The notes below the pieces were generated by a model that was not told the origin of the DNA, ran no database searches, and worked only from the letters and a program-made list of their open reading frames with translations. From positions 1 to 17,279 of the forward strand of contig JALTKC010000292.1 in assembly GCA_027076245.1 (NCBI GenBank): DNA of 17,279 nt, written 5' to 3'. Below, piece by piece: positions 1 through 7,674 of this stretch. Both the position numbers and the translations under genes were made by a program. The first letter of the stretch is position 1. Every line of letters starts with the position of its first letter. The DNA is from Gammaproteobacteria bacterium. Its GTDB lineage: Bacteria; Pseudomonadota; Gammaproteobacteria; GRL18.

Positions 1-424
1 GCTTTTCCTTATTGGCCAGCAGAGATTTTTCAGAACGGCTCAGGCTGTCACGTTCCTGTTTCAGATTTTCCAGTTCGCTTTTCATCGCATCGTATTTCTG
101 TTTCATTTCTGCGACATCTTTCTGGGCTTTTGCCACCAGGTTTTTAGCCGCCGGTGTCTTGCTTAAAAAGCGAGTTAATACCCAGCCTTCCACACCCTGG
201 GGGGTACGGGCTCGGGTGTAGCCGGAGTCTTTTTCCAGTACGGTTAACGGCGTGCCGCTTTTAATGATCTTAATGATTTTAAAGCCGTTGCCTTTACCGG
301 AGCGCATATTGATAAACAGCTCATCACTGACATACATGGTCTCAGCAGCACTAGCCGCAAGTGAAGTAAGCGCAGTGATTAAGAAAACTAAAATAATAAA
401 AAATTGTTTATATGAAATGTCCAT
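1..424 (-). CDS. SH3-domain envelope protein (TIGR04211-like), 3' end outside window
   Basis: Reading the minus strand from ATG at 424 gives 141 open codons running off the left edge, so this is only the N-terminal part. Residues 1-27 look like a signal peptide: a lysine, a hydrophobic stretch, then ASAAE. Residues 28-90 are a bacterial SH3 fold, with MYVSDELFINMRSGKG near the start and VEGWVLTRFLS near the end. From about residue 95 the chain becomes charged and helical (QKDVAEMKQKYDAMKSELEN), as a coiled coil. This order matches the TIGR04211/YgiM family, whose members usually end in a membrane anchor; the anchor would lie outside the window. Probable role is in the cell envelope, but the exact function is unknown. 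An AGGACAGG purine-rich stretch sits just upstream of the ATG. It is divergent from phoB. Confidence 0.85.
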   Translation of the reverse strand, partial: MDISYKQFFIILVFLITALTSLAASAAETMYVSDELFINMRSGKGNGFKIIKIIKSGTPLTVLEKDSGYTRARTPQGVEGWVLTRFLSKTPAAKNLVAKAQKDVAEMKQKYDAMKSELENLKQERDSLSRSEKSLLANKEK

Positions 425-559
425 ATCCTGTCCTGAGTGATTGAGGCCGTATTATCCTAAATTATACACAAGGATTCTACTATAATATTCTAAATTGTCG
501 GTTGAACAGTCTCTGAGTGTTTGAATCTGGTGTTTCATTGTTTTTTCAGAATGATGAAT

Positions 560-588
560 TAGTCATATAATTGTCATCTTATTGTCAT
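560..588 (+). promoter_or_regulatory. Pho box (three tandem PhoB-binding repeats)
   Basis: Three 7-mers sit at exact 11-bp spacing: TAGTCAT at 560, TTGTCAT at 571 and TTGTCAT at 582. They are separated by 4-bp AT-rich spacers. This is the known PhoB half-site arrangement (CTGTCAT-N4-CTGTCAT). It lies about 60 bp before the phoB start, so PhoB most likely activates its own operon. Confidence 0.9.
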
Positions 589-598
589 AATGGTAGTG

Positions 599-604
599 TT
601 AAAT
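599..604 (+). promoter_or_regulatory. Probable -10 element of the phoB promoter
   Basis: TTAAAT begins 10 nt after the last Pho half-site. This is the spacing expected when a Pho box replaces the -35 element. It predicts a transcript start near 611 and a leader of about 35 nt. It is a position-based call on a weak hexamer. Confidence 0.6.
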
Positions 605-646
605 ACAGGCAATAATAACTGATTGTATTCTTTTAATGGGGTGTAT

Positions 647-1336
647 ATGTCCGCAAAACGGGTGCTGATTGTTGAAGATGAATTGGCTATTCGGGAAATG
701 ATAAAATTTGCTTTTCATAAAAGTAAGTATGCTTTGCAGGAAGCAGAAGATGCTGAGCAGGCGCAGGTTATGATACAGGATCAGCGGCCGGATCTGATTC
801 TTCTGGACTGGATGCTGCCAGGCATGAGTGGTCTGGAACTGGCACAACGGCTTAAAAGCAACCCAGACACCCAGGATATCCCTATTATTATGCTAACCGC
901 CCGGGGTGATGAAAATGACCGGGTGCGGGGACTGGACTGTGGTGCTGATGATTATGTGGTCAAACCGTTTTCTCCACGGGAGTTAATGGCGCGTATAAAA
1001 GCGGTATTAAGACGGGTTGATCCAGGTATGGGGGAAGTTCTGGAAATTGGCGGTATTACCCTGGATAATGCAACCCATCGGGTAACAATAGCAGGTAAAA
1101 CACTGGAATTCGGGCCAACTGAATATAAGCTGCTGCACTTTTTTATGACCCATCCCGAGCGGGTTTATAATCGCAGTCAGTTACTGGATCGGGTCTGGGG
1201 CGGCAATGTGTATATTGAGGAGCGTACCGTGGATGTGCATATACGCCGTTTAAGAAAAGTACTGGCCGAGCATAAAAAAGACCAGCTTGTGCAGACTGTG
1301 CGGGGATCCGGTTACCGCTTTTCGACTCAATCCTGA
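647..1336 (+). CDS. phoB: Phosphate regulon response regulator PhoB
   Basis: A 229-residue OmpR/PhoB-type response regulator, the same length as E. coli PhoB. The receiver domain (1-120) has the acidic pair E10/D11, phospho-acceptor D54 in LLDWMLPG, T84 and K106 in VVKPF. The winged-helix DNA-binding domain (about 130-229) has EFGPTEYKLL, RSQLLDRVWG and the recognition helix RTVDVHIRRLRK. When phosphorylated by PhoR it activates phosphate-starvation genes by binding Pho boxes. I chose ATG 647, preceded by GGGG at a good distance, rather than the in-frame TTG at 623; this gives the family's normal N-terminus. phoR follows after 7 nt, so the two form an operon, and the upstream Pho box implies positive autoregulation. 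Confidence 0.97.
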   Translation: MSAKRVLIVEDELAIREMIKFAFHKSKYALQEAEDAEQAQVMIQDQRPDLILLDWMLPGMSGLELAQRLKSNPDTQDIPIIMLTARGDENDRVRGLDCGADDYVVKPFSPRELMARIKAVLRRVDPGMGEVLEIGGITLDNATHRVTIAGKTLEFGPTEYKLLHFFMTHPERVYNRSQLLDRVWGGNVYIEERTVDVHIRRLRKVLAEHKKDQLVQTVRGSGYRFSTQS

Positions 1337-1343
1337 GTAAATC

Positions 1344-2651
1344 ATGAAATTTGATGCCAGCTCCTATATTAAAGAAGTGTACCGGCTGATTTTTGGGCTT
1401 ATCACGTTGTTTATGCTGGGGTTTATAACCGGTTATTTCTGGGCGGTGCTGGCTATTGGTCTTTTTCTTTATTCGCTCTGGCATTTATATCATCTTAAGG
1501 TGCTTATTCACTGGATATCGGGCCCCGAGTTGAGTTTACCCCCGAAGCCCTGGGGGATATGGGGGGATGTTTTTCATTATCTTTACCGTTTACGGAGTCA
1601 GCAGCATAAGCGCAGCCGTAAAATCCAGAGTCTGCTGGAGCGTTATAAAGAAGCCACTGAAGCGGTGCCTGATGCTACCATGATTCTGGGTAAACGCTGG
1701 AAAATTGAATGGTTAAACGGTAAATGCAAAAGCTATCTGGGACTCAGGCCCCGCAAGGACATTGGCAAACCCTTAACTCATCTTTTACACAGCCCGGAAT
1801 TTATCACCTTTCTGGAATCCTTTGATTATCTGGGTGAAACCCGCACTCTGGAAATGGACTCACCGGATAAAACCCGGCGCCTGTCTGTCCGTTTAATTCC
1901 CTTTGGCAAACGCTGGTTGCTGATAGCCCGTGATATTACCCAGTTTCAGCAGTTACGGGATGTCAGAAAGGATTTTGTGGCCAATGTTTCCCATGAACTG
2001 AGAACCCCACTGACGGTGATTTCCGGTTATCTGGAAACCTTTGCCGAATATCTCGGTGATGATGAAATGTACTCTGGTTCTATAAAAATGATGCAGCAGC
2101 AGTCGGATCGTATGTGCCGTATTATTGAAGATTTATTACTGCTTTCCAGAGTGGAGGCCAATGAGAAAAACAGCCACCAGATGGCTATGGTCAGTATGTC
2201 CAATATGATGGAAATATTAAAACATGAGGCGCTGGCCATGAGTAACGGTAGGCATAAAATCGCAGTGGAAACGGACAAAAGCATTCCTTTTTTACAGGGT
2301 GATGAATCGGAACTGCGCAGTGCATTTACCAATCTGATCAGTAATGCCATTCGTTATACGCCCGATGGCGGCGCCATTACTATCCGCTGGTATCGCAAAG
2401 GCAAAAAACAGTTTTGTTTTGAGGTTGAGGATACCGGTGACGGGATTGAGCAGCAGCATCTGGATCGATTAACTGAGCGTTTTTACCGGGTAGAAGTGGG
2501 GCGTTCCCGTGCCAGTGGCGGAACCGGTCTAGGACTGGCGATAGTCAAGCATGTCCTGAACCATCATCATGCCAGACTGCTTATAAGCAGTGAACCGGGC
2601 AAAGGCTCGGTGTTCTGTTGTGAGTTTAATGAGCAGAAGTTTAATTTATAA
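1344..2651 (+). CDS. phoR: Phosphate regulon sensor histidine kinase PhoR
   Basis: A 435-residue sensor kinase, close to the 431 of E. coli PhoR. Two closely spaced N-terminal hydrophobic segments (about 15-50) with almost no periplasmic loop are typical of PhoR, which reads phosphate through the Pst transporter and PhoU rather than by direct sensing. A linker and a PAS domain (about 95-200) follow. The dimerisation domain carries the phospho-histidine H217 in NVSHELRTPLT. The ATP-binding domain has the N box (N330/N334 in TNLISNAIRY), G1 DTGDGI at 363-368, the F-box LTERFYRV and G2 GGTGLGL at 392-398. It starts 7 nt after phoB. Its last 11 bp overlap the convergent PilZ gene. No pst or phoU gene is in the window. 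Confidence 0.97.
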   Translation: MKFDASSYIKEVYRLIFGLITLFMLGFITGYFWAVLAIGLFLYSLWHLYHLKVLIHWISGPELSLPPKPWGIWGDVFHYLYRLRSQQHKRSRKIQSLLERYKEATEAVPDATMILGKRWKIEWLNGKCKSYLGLRPRKDIGKPLTHLLHSPEFITFLESFDYLGETRTLEMDSPDKTRRLSVRLIPFGKRWLLIARDITQFQQLRDVRKDFVANVSHELRTPLTVISGYLETFAEYLGDDEMYSGSIKMMQQQSDRMCRIIEDLLLLSRVEANEKNSHQMAMVSMSNMMEILKHEALAMSNGRHKIAVETDKSIPFLQGDESELRSAFTNLISNAIRYTPDGGAITIRWYRKGKKQFCFEVEDTGDGIEQQHLDRLTERFYRVEVGRSRASGGTGLGLAIVKHVLNHHHARLLISSEPGKGSVFCCEFNEQKFNL

Positions 2652-2946
2652 GCTGTAAAAATTCACTGGGATCGGAGTAAAAAAACAGCCCCATTTCACT
2701 GCCTTTTATGCGGGTGACTTTAGCCGCAATGGTATAAACACTGTTCTGTTTTTCATCAATGGGCAGATAGACATTCACATCATCCAGCCGGGAGAAATTG
2801 ACACCGGATACCCCCTTAACCAGCATTCCACCCTGGCCGATATTAACGGCCGTGGCTTTGGCCCGTTTACGGTTAGGAAGCTCAATGCTGACCGGAAAAC
2901 TGACGCTGGTCCGTGAAAATTGTCTCTGTTCCGGAATATGGGGCAT
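2641..2946 (-). CDS. Small single-domain PilZ protein
   Basis: A 101-residue protein consisting of one PilZ domain, the common c-di-GMP receptor fold. The N-terminal RxxxR motif is present (R8-QFS-R12). The second motif, normally D/NxSxxG, reads N35-I-G-Q-G-G40, so glycine replaces the usual serine. Hydrophobic strands follow (MLVKGVSG, DVNVYLP, YTIAAKVTRI, EMGLFFYS). It probably binds c-di-GMP or acts as a partner protein in motility or surface behaviour; the output is unknown. The domain resembles the stand-alone PilZ proteins often labelled type IV pilus assembly PilZ, but no pilus gene is nearby. It is convergent with phoR, sharing 11 bp. An AGAAGAG stretch about 12 nt upstream may be the ribosome binding site. 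Confidence 0.85.
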   Translation of the reverse strand: MPHIPEQRQFSRTSVSFPVSIELPNRKRAKATAVNIGQGGMLVKGVSGVNFSRLDDVNVYLPIDEKQNSVYTIAAKVTRIKGSEMGLFFYSDPSEFLQLIN

Positions 2947-2977
2947 ATTTTATAAATCTCTTCTGAATTTGGTTGTA

Positions 2978-2999
2978 TTCTTAAACTATTCTTAAACTA
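2978..2999. repeat. Perfect tandem 11-bp direct repeat upstream of the PilZ gene
   Basis: TTCTTAAACTA occurs twice back to back (2978-2988 and 2989-2999), 32-53 bp upstream of the PilZ start codon. The 11-bp period places both copies on one face of the helix, as in direct-repeat operators. It does not match the Pho half-site on either strand. Its function is unknown. Confidence 0.6.
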
Positions 3000-3093
3000 T
3001 TTTTTAATCAATATTAATTTTAGTCTCTTAAAACAGATAGTCCAGTGGCAGTTTCTGAAAATGGACAGGATTTTTTTAGGTTGAAAGAGTTGT

Positions 3094-4071
3094 TCAGCTA
3101 AACTGCTGTGAAAAACGCTCAATAAACAAATCCACTTGCTCTATAGGTAAATGATTAATCCCGGCTGCCGCCTGACGACCGCCGCCGGTATCAAACTGAC
3201 GGCATAATTCATCCGCACCGGTTTTGTTATTTAACGGTGCACGCACACTGATTAAATAGCCGCCCTGTTTATTATGTGTCAGAACGGCATGGGCCCGATC
3301 CGGGTAGCGGTTGACCAGATCATTACTGAAAATACCGCTCATACGCCGGGCCCAGGGGGCGTCGGGTAAAATAAACAGAGCCACCTTATCGGTTTCGTAT
3401 TCACTGCTTAAGCTGCTGATATGGGCAGAATCATCCAGGTAGCCCTGCTTAAGGGTGGTAAAAGCAGACCGGGGATCATTGATAAACTCAAATGGATCGG
3501 GATAGGGCAGGATCTGTTTAAAAAGTTCGGCTGGATGAAAATGTAAATCCTCAATACTGGCACCGTAACCATTATAGTTAAGCAGTATGCCCAGCTCCCG
3601 CAGAGTCTCTGATTGTGCAGCACTTAACTGATGCTGTTGTGCCAGGTTTTGAGCGCTTTTGTTCAGATTATCACCAAAAGCACCGGTGACAGCCCACAGA
3701 TAATGCTTGTTATCCAGATACTGGTTGATTAATAAACTGGTACAGATATCCGGCTCGGTATTAATTCGGGTTGTTAAATCAGGGTGTTCGGGCATGTCAC
3801 CATAAAAGTGATGGTCACAATAAAAGACTTCAGCCCCGGCATTGAGAATACGTAATAGATCGGCTCTGTTTTTATCCAAGGAAATGTCCAGTACGGTTAC
3901 CTGATCGCCGCTTTGTGCCGTAACCTGTTTGAGTAATTGTATATCCCGTTTAATACCGGTGACTAGCCGGGATGGTTGTTCAGTTTCACCCTGTCTGAGT
4001 TGTACTTGTATAAGTTGTAATAGTGCACAGATACCATCAGCATCCCCATTAAATACATCTATTCTTGCCAT
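3094..4071 (-). CDS. DHH/DHHA1-family phosphoesterase
   Basis: A 325-residue protein with the full DHH metal-binding set: D10/D12 in NGDADG, D62 in VLDISLD, the name-giving D86-H87-H88 in FYCDHH, and D134 in GAFGDN. The C-terminal DHHA1-like substrate-binding part carries GGGRQAAAGIN (296-306). Relatives in this superfamily (RecJ, NrnA) use two Mn ions to cleave phosphoester bonds of DNA ends, nano-RNA or the nucleotide pAp. This short form lacks the extra RecJ domains. It lies 34 nt downstream of the sulfurylase/APS kinase gene on the same strand, probably co-transcribed. That suggests, as inference, a pAp or small-nucleotide phosphatase linked to PAPS use. The ATG at 4071 has a GGA about 8 nt upstream. 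Confidence 0.85.
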   Translation of the reverse strand: MARIDVFNGDADGICALLQLIQVQLRQGETEQPSRLVTGIKRDIQLLKQVTAQSGDQVTVLDISLDKNRADLLRILNAGAEVFYCDHHFYGDMPEHPDLTTRINTEPDICTSLLINQYLDNKHYLWAVTGAFGDNLNKSAQNLAQQHQLSAAQSETLRELGILLNYNGYGASIEDLHFHPAELFKQILPYPDPFEFINDPRSAFTTLKQGYLDDSAHISSLSSEYETDKVALFILPDAPWARRMSGIFSNDLVNRYPDRAHAVLTHNKQGGYLISVRAPLNNKTGADELCRQFDTGGGRQAAAGINHLPIEQVDLFIERFSQQFS

Positions 4072-4105
4072 TAATTATTCCATTTTTTTGTAATTATTCT
4101 GACCA

Positions 4106-5848
4106 TTAAAAAAGACTGTTACAGTCTTCTGCGGTATCAATAAAACCTTCCCGAAACAGGTGCAGGTAAATCTCCTGGGCGGCTTCCATAGCGGACAGGC
4201 TACTGGTATCGATTCTTATTTCCGGATTTTCAGGTACTTCATAGGGATCGCTGATACCGGTAAACTCGGGTATAACACCTTCCCGTGCCTTGGCGTATAA
4301 GCCCTTGCGGTCACGCTCTTCACAGACTTCCAGTGGTGTGGCAACATGGATTTCGATAAAGGCGCCGTGCTGTTCAATTAGATCCCTGGCTTCCCGGCGC
4401 ATTTGAGTGTACGGTGCAATGGGAGCGCAAATGGCCACCCCGCCGTTTTTGGTGATTTCATTGGCCACAAAGCCAATACGGCGGATATTGATGTTGCGGT
4501 CTTTTCTGGAAAAGCCCAGTTCGCTGGATAAATTGTGGCGTACAATATCACCGTCTAAAAGTGTCACCGGGCGGGTACCTAGCTCAATTAGCCGGGCATA
4601 AATAATTTTAGCCAGGGTGGACTTGCCAGAGCCGGAAAGGCCGGTAAAAAACAGGGTAAAACCCTGCTTGCAGCGGGAAGGGTAGGCATTACTTAAGGCT
4701 TTTAAAACTTCAGGATAGCTGAACCAGTCTGGAATATTCTGTCTGGAATAAAGCCGGGTTTTGACTTCATTATCGCTGAGTAATTCACTGTCCAGATTTT
4801 GTTCAAGGATTCTGGACATGGGCAGAAATTTTTTCTGTTCCTTAACATAACGGGTTTCTTCCACCGTAATGACCTGAATGCCCAGTTCTTCCTGATGCTT
4901 TAATGCGGCGTCCTGTGAGGCATACTGGCTGTAATAAGCGTCACTGCCACCATTATGTCTGGGTGGAGAAGCGTGTTCCGGGCCAATAATAATATGGGAG
5001 CAGCCGTAGTTTTTATTTACTATAGCCTGCCAGAGCGCTTCTCTGGGGCCAGCCATGCGCATGGCCATTGGGAGCAGGGACATCACCGCCATATTGGCAG
5101 GAAAATACTGCATAATGGCCTGATAACAATGTACCCGGGCATAATAATGCAGATCACCGGGTTTGGTCATGCCGACCGTAGGGTGGATCAATATATTGGC
5201 CTGTACCTCTTTGGCTGCTGCCAGAGTAATTTCCCGGTGAACCCGGTGCATGGGCTTGCTGGTCTGAAAAGCCACCACATTGCCCCAGCCTCTTTTGTTA
5301 AACAGTGCTCTCAATTCCTGCGGATCAGTCCAGAGGTTTTGAAATTCAAAATGCTGGGGCAGTTCAATACCCAGCACTTTACCGCCAACATAAAACTCGC
5401 CGGTCTGATTATACAGATAATTAACACCGGGATGCATTTCAGAGGTGGTACCATACACCGCTTCAGCCTCTGCTTTTTTATCCGCCTGCCAGATATCTTC
5501 TACCATTAATACCGCCGGGGTAAAACCTTCAGAATCTCTTAAGGCCAGCTTGTCACCCGGTTTTAACTGTTCAGCCAGTTGGGCACTGATATCCAGATTA
5601 ATGGGAATGGGCCATAATAAGCCGTCCGGCAGACGGCTGGTTTCTATAACCGACTGCCAGGTGGCCTGATCCATAAAGCCCCGCAGGGGAGAGAATGCTC
5701 CGTTAACCAGCAACTCCAGATCACACAATTGTCTCTGGGTCAGGGTAATGGCGGGATAATCCTGTGAATTGTTTTTTAATTCTTCTGCTTCCTGGGAGCT
5801 AACCAGGAGATTAACTAATTGACCTCCATGGGCCTGCGGGGTGTTCAT
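4106..5848 (-). CDS. sat/cysC: Bifunctional sulfate adenylyltransferase/APS kinase with divergent sulfurylase active site
   Basis: A 580-residue fusion. The N-terminal PUA-like part and ATP sulfurylase domain (about 1-385) would convert sulfate and ATP to APS. The C-terminal APS kinase (about 394-570) phosphorylates APS to PAPS. The kinase looks intact: P-loop GLSGSGKST (403-411), DGDIVRHNL (432-440), FSRKDRNINIRR, KGLYAKAR and FTGISDPYE. The sulfurylase keeps the fold markers HPTVGMTKPGD, GPREALW and KNYGCSH. Its catalytic motifs deviate, however: QTRNPxHRAH reads QTSKPMHRVH (195-204), GRDHAGPG reads GPEHASPP (289-296), and the late ISGTE motif is SDNEV. Either this is a specialised subfamily or the first reaction is weak or altered. 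No separate cysD/cysN is in the window. The ATG at 5848 has AGGTAA upstream. The DHH gene follows in the same direction. Confidence 0.9.
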   Translation of the reverse strand: MNTPQAHGGQLVNLLVSSQEAEELKNNSQDYPAITLTQRQLCDLELLVNGAFSPLRGFMDQATWQSVIETSRLPDGLLWPIPINLDISAQLAEQLKPGDKLALRDSEGFTPAVLMVEDIWQADKKAEAEAVYGTTSEMHPGVNYLYNQTGEFYVGGKVLGIELPQHFEFQNLWTDPQELRALFNKRGWGNVVAFQTSKPMHRVHREITLAAAKEVQANILIHPTVGMTKPGDLHYYARVHCYQAIMQYFPANMAVMSLLPMAMRMAGPREALWQAIVNKNYGCSHIIIGPEHASPPRHNGGSDAYYSQYASQDAALKHQEELGIQVITVEETRYVKEQKKFLPMSRILEQNLDSELLSDNEVKTRLYSRQNIPDWFSYPEVLKALSNAYPSRCKQGFTLFFTGLSGSGKSTLAKIIYARLIELGTRPVTLLDGDIVRHNLSSELGFSRKDRNINIRRIGFVANEITKNGGVAICAPIAPYTQMRREARDLIEQHGAFIEIHVATPLEVCEERDRKGLYAKAREGVIPEFTGISDPYEVPENPEIRIDTSSLSAMEAAQEIYLHLFREGFIDTAEDCNSLF

Positions 5849-6030
5849 ATGATTAGTTACCTGAAATAAGGATATTTGTGATAAAAGCTTAGTATAATCA
5901 GTATTATTTTAGCTGGTATTGTACTTTATTACTGTAGGTAAAAGTTGATAAACTGTTTGTTTTATACAATAAATATTGCAGATACTAAAGAGTCTTTGAA
6001 GTTGTATTCTGTATTTAAGGTTATCATATA

Positions 6031-6318
6031 GTGAAAACATTTATTTACCGGGCAGGCCGTAAACCTGACTCCTATCTTTATATTGTCCGGCAGGATGACT
6101 TCTCTGATGTGCCTGACGGCCTTCTAAAAGCATTAGGCAAGCTGGAACTGGTTATGGAACTGGAGCTGCATAATAAACGTAAACTGGCTCGTGCGGATGT
6201 GAATAAAGTGAGACAGTCTTTGCGCGAAGAGGGGTTTTATCTTCAGATGCCGGATGAGTCAGAAAAACTGGCACTGGCCGGGAAAAAGCCGGTGTCTAAT
6301 CCTGTGCCCAGGTTATAG
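6031..6318 (+). CDS. ycgL: YcgL domain protein
   Basis: A 95-residue protein matching the gammaproteobacterial YcgL family (DUF709). It opens MKTFIYRAGRKPDSYLYI, continues with DDFSDVP and FVMELEL-like VMELELHNKRKLARADV, and ends the core with LREEGFYLQMP. The start is GTG at 6031, supported by AAGG about 10 nt upstream and by the family's conserved N-terminus. The biochemical function of YcgL is not established to my knowledge. Residues after about 78 are a short variable tail. The gene is divergent from the sulfurylase fusion and ends 18 bp from the convergent membrane-protein gene, leaving no room for a terminator that I can see. Confidence 0.92.
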   Translation: MKTFIYRAGRKPDSYLYIVRQDDFSDVPDGLLKALGKLELVMELELHNKRKLARADVNKVRQSLREEGFYLQMPDESEKLALAGKKPVSNPVPRL

Positions 6319-6336
6319 GTAAACAGGTTACAGGCT

Positions 6337-6690
6337 TCAGGTTTCAGGGGGGCGGGTTCTTAGTTCGATTTTTTTGCGGAAAATGTATTTATAGTGTTTC
6401 ATCCAGTAGATCATGGCAAGGGCTTCGCCAATAATGGCGGGGATGCTGATGCGGTTCCTGTACAGGGTCAGGTCGGGGTCAAGTGGCCAGAACAGCCAGA
6501 GCAACAGAGCGATAAAGTAAGCTGTGATATAGGTGGCGGCCAGACAGCTCAGGGCATGTTTAATCGTCCGGTCTGGTGGGGCAATAAAACGGGCCATAAC
6601 CAGCCACTGGCCGATGGTGATAATGATCTGTATGGGCGCATTGATAAAAAAAGCCAGTATCAATGCGTCCAGTATTTGCAGGAAACCCAT
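6337..6690 (-). CDS. Small integral membrane protein of unknown function
   Basis: A 117-residue protein that I do not recognise. Hydrophobic segments lie at about 5-35, 45-70 and 80-97, so three membrane passes are likely. A short basic C-terminus follows (KHYKYIFRKKIELRTR), probably cytoplasmic by the positive-inside rule. The ATG at 6690 has GGATAAGG at good spacing. The gene begins 48 nt after argF on the same strand and could be the last gene of an argD-argF transcript, though nothing in the protein suggests a role in arginine metabolism. Codon choice looks like that of the neighbours. Confidence 0.7.
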   Translation of the reverse strand: MGFLQILDALILAFFINAPIQIIITIGQWLVMARFIAPPDRTIKHALSCLAATYITAYFIALLLWLFWPLDPDLTLYRNRISIPAIIGEALAMIYWMKHYKYIFRKKIELRTRPPET

Positions 6691-6738
6691 AAACCTTATC
6701 CGTTGCCAGGTTTATTCAGACAGCTCTTATACAGAAGC

Positions 6739-7665
6739 TTATTCCGGGGCTTTACCCATCATAAATTCCAGCAGGGCTTTCTGGGCATGCAGACGGTTAC
6801 CGGCTTCGTCCCACACAACGCTTTGTGAACCGTCAATGACAGAAGCACTGACTTCTTCACCCCGATGGGCAGGCAGACAGTGCATAAACAGGGCGTCTTT
6901 ATCGGCCTGAGCCATAAGTTTGTCATCTACAATAAAACCGTCAAAGGCTTTTTCCCTGCGGGCCTGCTCCTCTTCCTGGCCCATGGAGGTCCAGACATCG
7001 GTTACGACCAGATCGGCACCGGTAGCCGCTTCCATTGGGCTGCGGGTAATGGCGACCTGATCACCGGCCGCATCCACAATACTCGGTACCGGATCATAAC
7101 CTTCGGGACAGGCAATATTCAGCTTAAAGCCCCATTGACGGGCGGCGTTAATATAGGAGTGGCACATATTATTACCATCGCCAATCCAGGCGACGGTTTT
7201 GCCTTCAATACTGCCCCGATGTTCCTGGTAGCACTGCATATCAGCCAGTAACTGGCAGGGATGGTACATATCGGTTAAGGCATTAATGACCGGAACTGAA
7301 GAATACTGAGCAAAGGTTTCCAGCTTTTCATGTTCAAAGGTGCGGATCATAATAATATCCACCATTTGAGACAGTACCCGGGCGCTGTCCTCAATGGGTT
7401 CACCGCGGCCTAACTGGGTATCTCTGGGAGACAGAAATAAAGCGCCGCCGCCAAACTGCAGCATACCGGTTTCAAACGATACCCGGGTGCGGGTGGAGGA
7501 TTTTTCAAAAATCATGCCCAGCATCCGGTTTTTCAACGGTTCATAAATTTCACCGGCTTTCTGCATCTGTTTTAAAACAATGGCACGGTAAGTCATTTTT
7601 CTCAGTTCTTCACTGGAAAAGTCCATCAGAGTCAGAAAATGTCGTAATTGAGTTTCAGTTGTCAT
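6739..7665 (-). CDS. argF: Ornithine carbamoyltransferase
   Basis: A 308-residue enzyme making citrulline from ornithine and carbamoyl phosphate, the sixth step of arginine synthesis. All signature motifs are present: the carbamoyl-phosphate loop SSTRTR (56-61), the IRTFEHE region, HPCQ (135-138), the ornithine-loop DVWTSMGQE (223-231) and HCLPAHRGEE (262-271). The biosynthetic rather than catabolic form is likely, given the argD neighbour and the absence of arcA or arcC. The ATG at 7665 is chosen because AGGAGA lies 6 nt upstream and MTTETQLRHFL is a normal N-terminus; an in-frame TTG at 7698 has no such support. argD ends 64 nt upstream, so the genes are probably one operon. A short hairpin covers part of the ribosome binding site. 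Confidence 0.96.
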   Translation of the reverse strand: MTTETQLRHFLTLMDFSSEELRKMTYRAIVLKQMQKAGEIYEPLKNRMLGMIFEKSSTRTRVSFETGMLQFGGGALFLSPRDTQLGRGEPIEDSARVLSQMVDIIMIRTFEHEKLETFAQYSSVPVINALTDMYHPCQLLADMQCYQEHRGSIEGKTVAWIGDGNNMCHSYINAARQWGFKLNIACPEGYDPVPSIVDAAGDQVAITRSPMEAATGADLVVTDVWTSMGQEEEQARREKAFDGFIVDDKLMAQADKDALFMHCLPAHRGEEVSASVIDGSQSVVWDEAGNRLHAQKALLEFMMGKAPE

Positions 7666-7674
7666 TGTTTCTCT

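Noticed and set aside
623..646. Upstream TTG start for phoB
   Set aside because: It would add eight residues before the conserved N-terminus. ATG 647 gives the standard 229-residue protein and has a GGGG ribosome site.
599..847. 82-codon minus-strand frame across the phoB promoter and start
   Set aside because: Lies over the Pho box and phoB coding sequence, with a low-complexity product and no supporting signal.
3030..3075. Possible terminator after the DHH gene on the minus strand (GTCCA...TGGAC)
   Set aside because: Five-bp arms around a 17-nt loop with no following T-run.
4955..5509. 184-codon plus-strand reading frame
   Set aside because: Antisense to the well-supported sulfurylase domain. 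The product resembles no family and has no ribosome site.
6319..6360. CAGG-rich repetitive stretch between ycgL and the membrane-protein gene
   Set aside because: Short and irregular, partly coding, with no stem and T-run to call a terminator.
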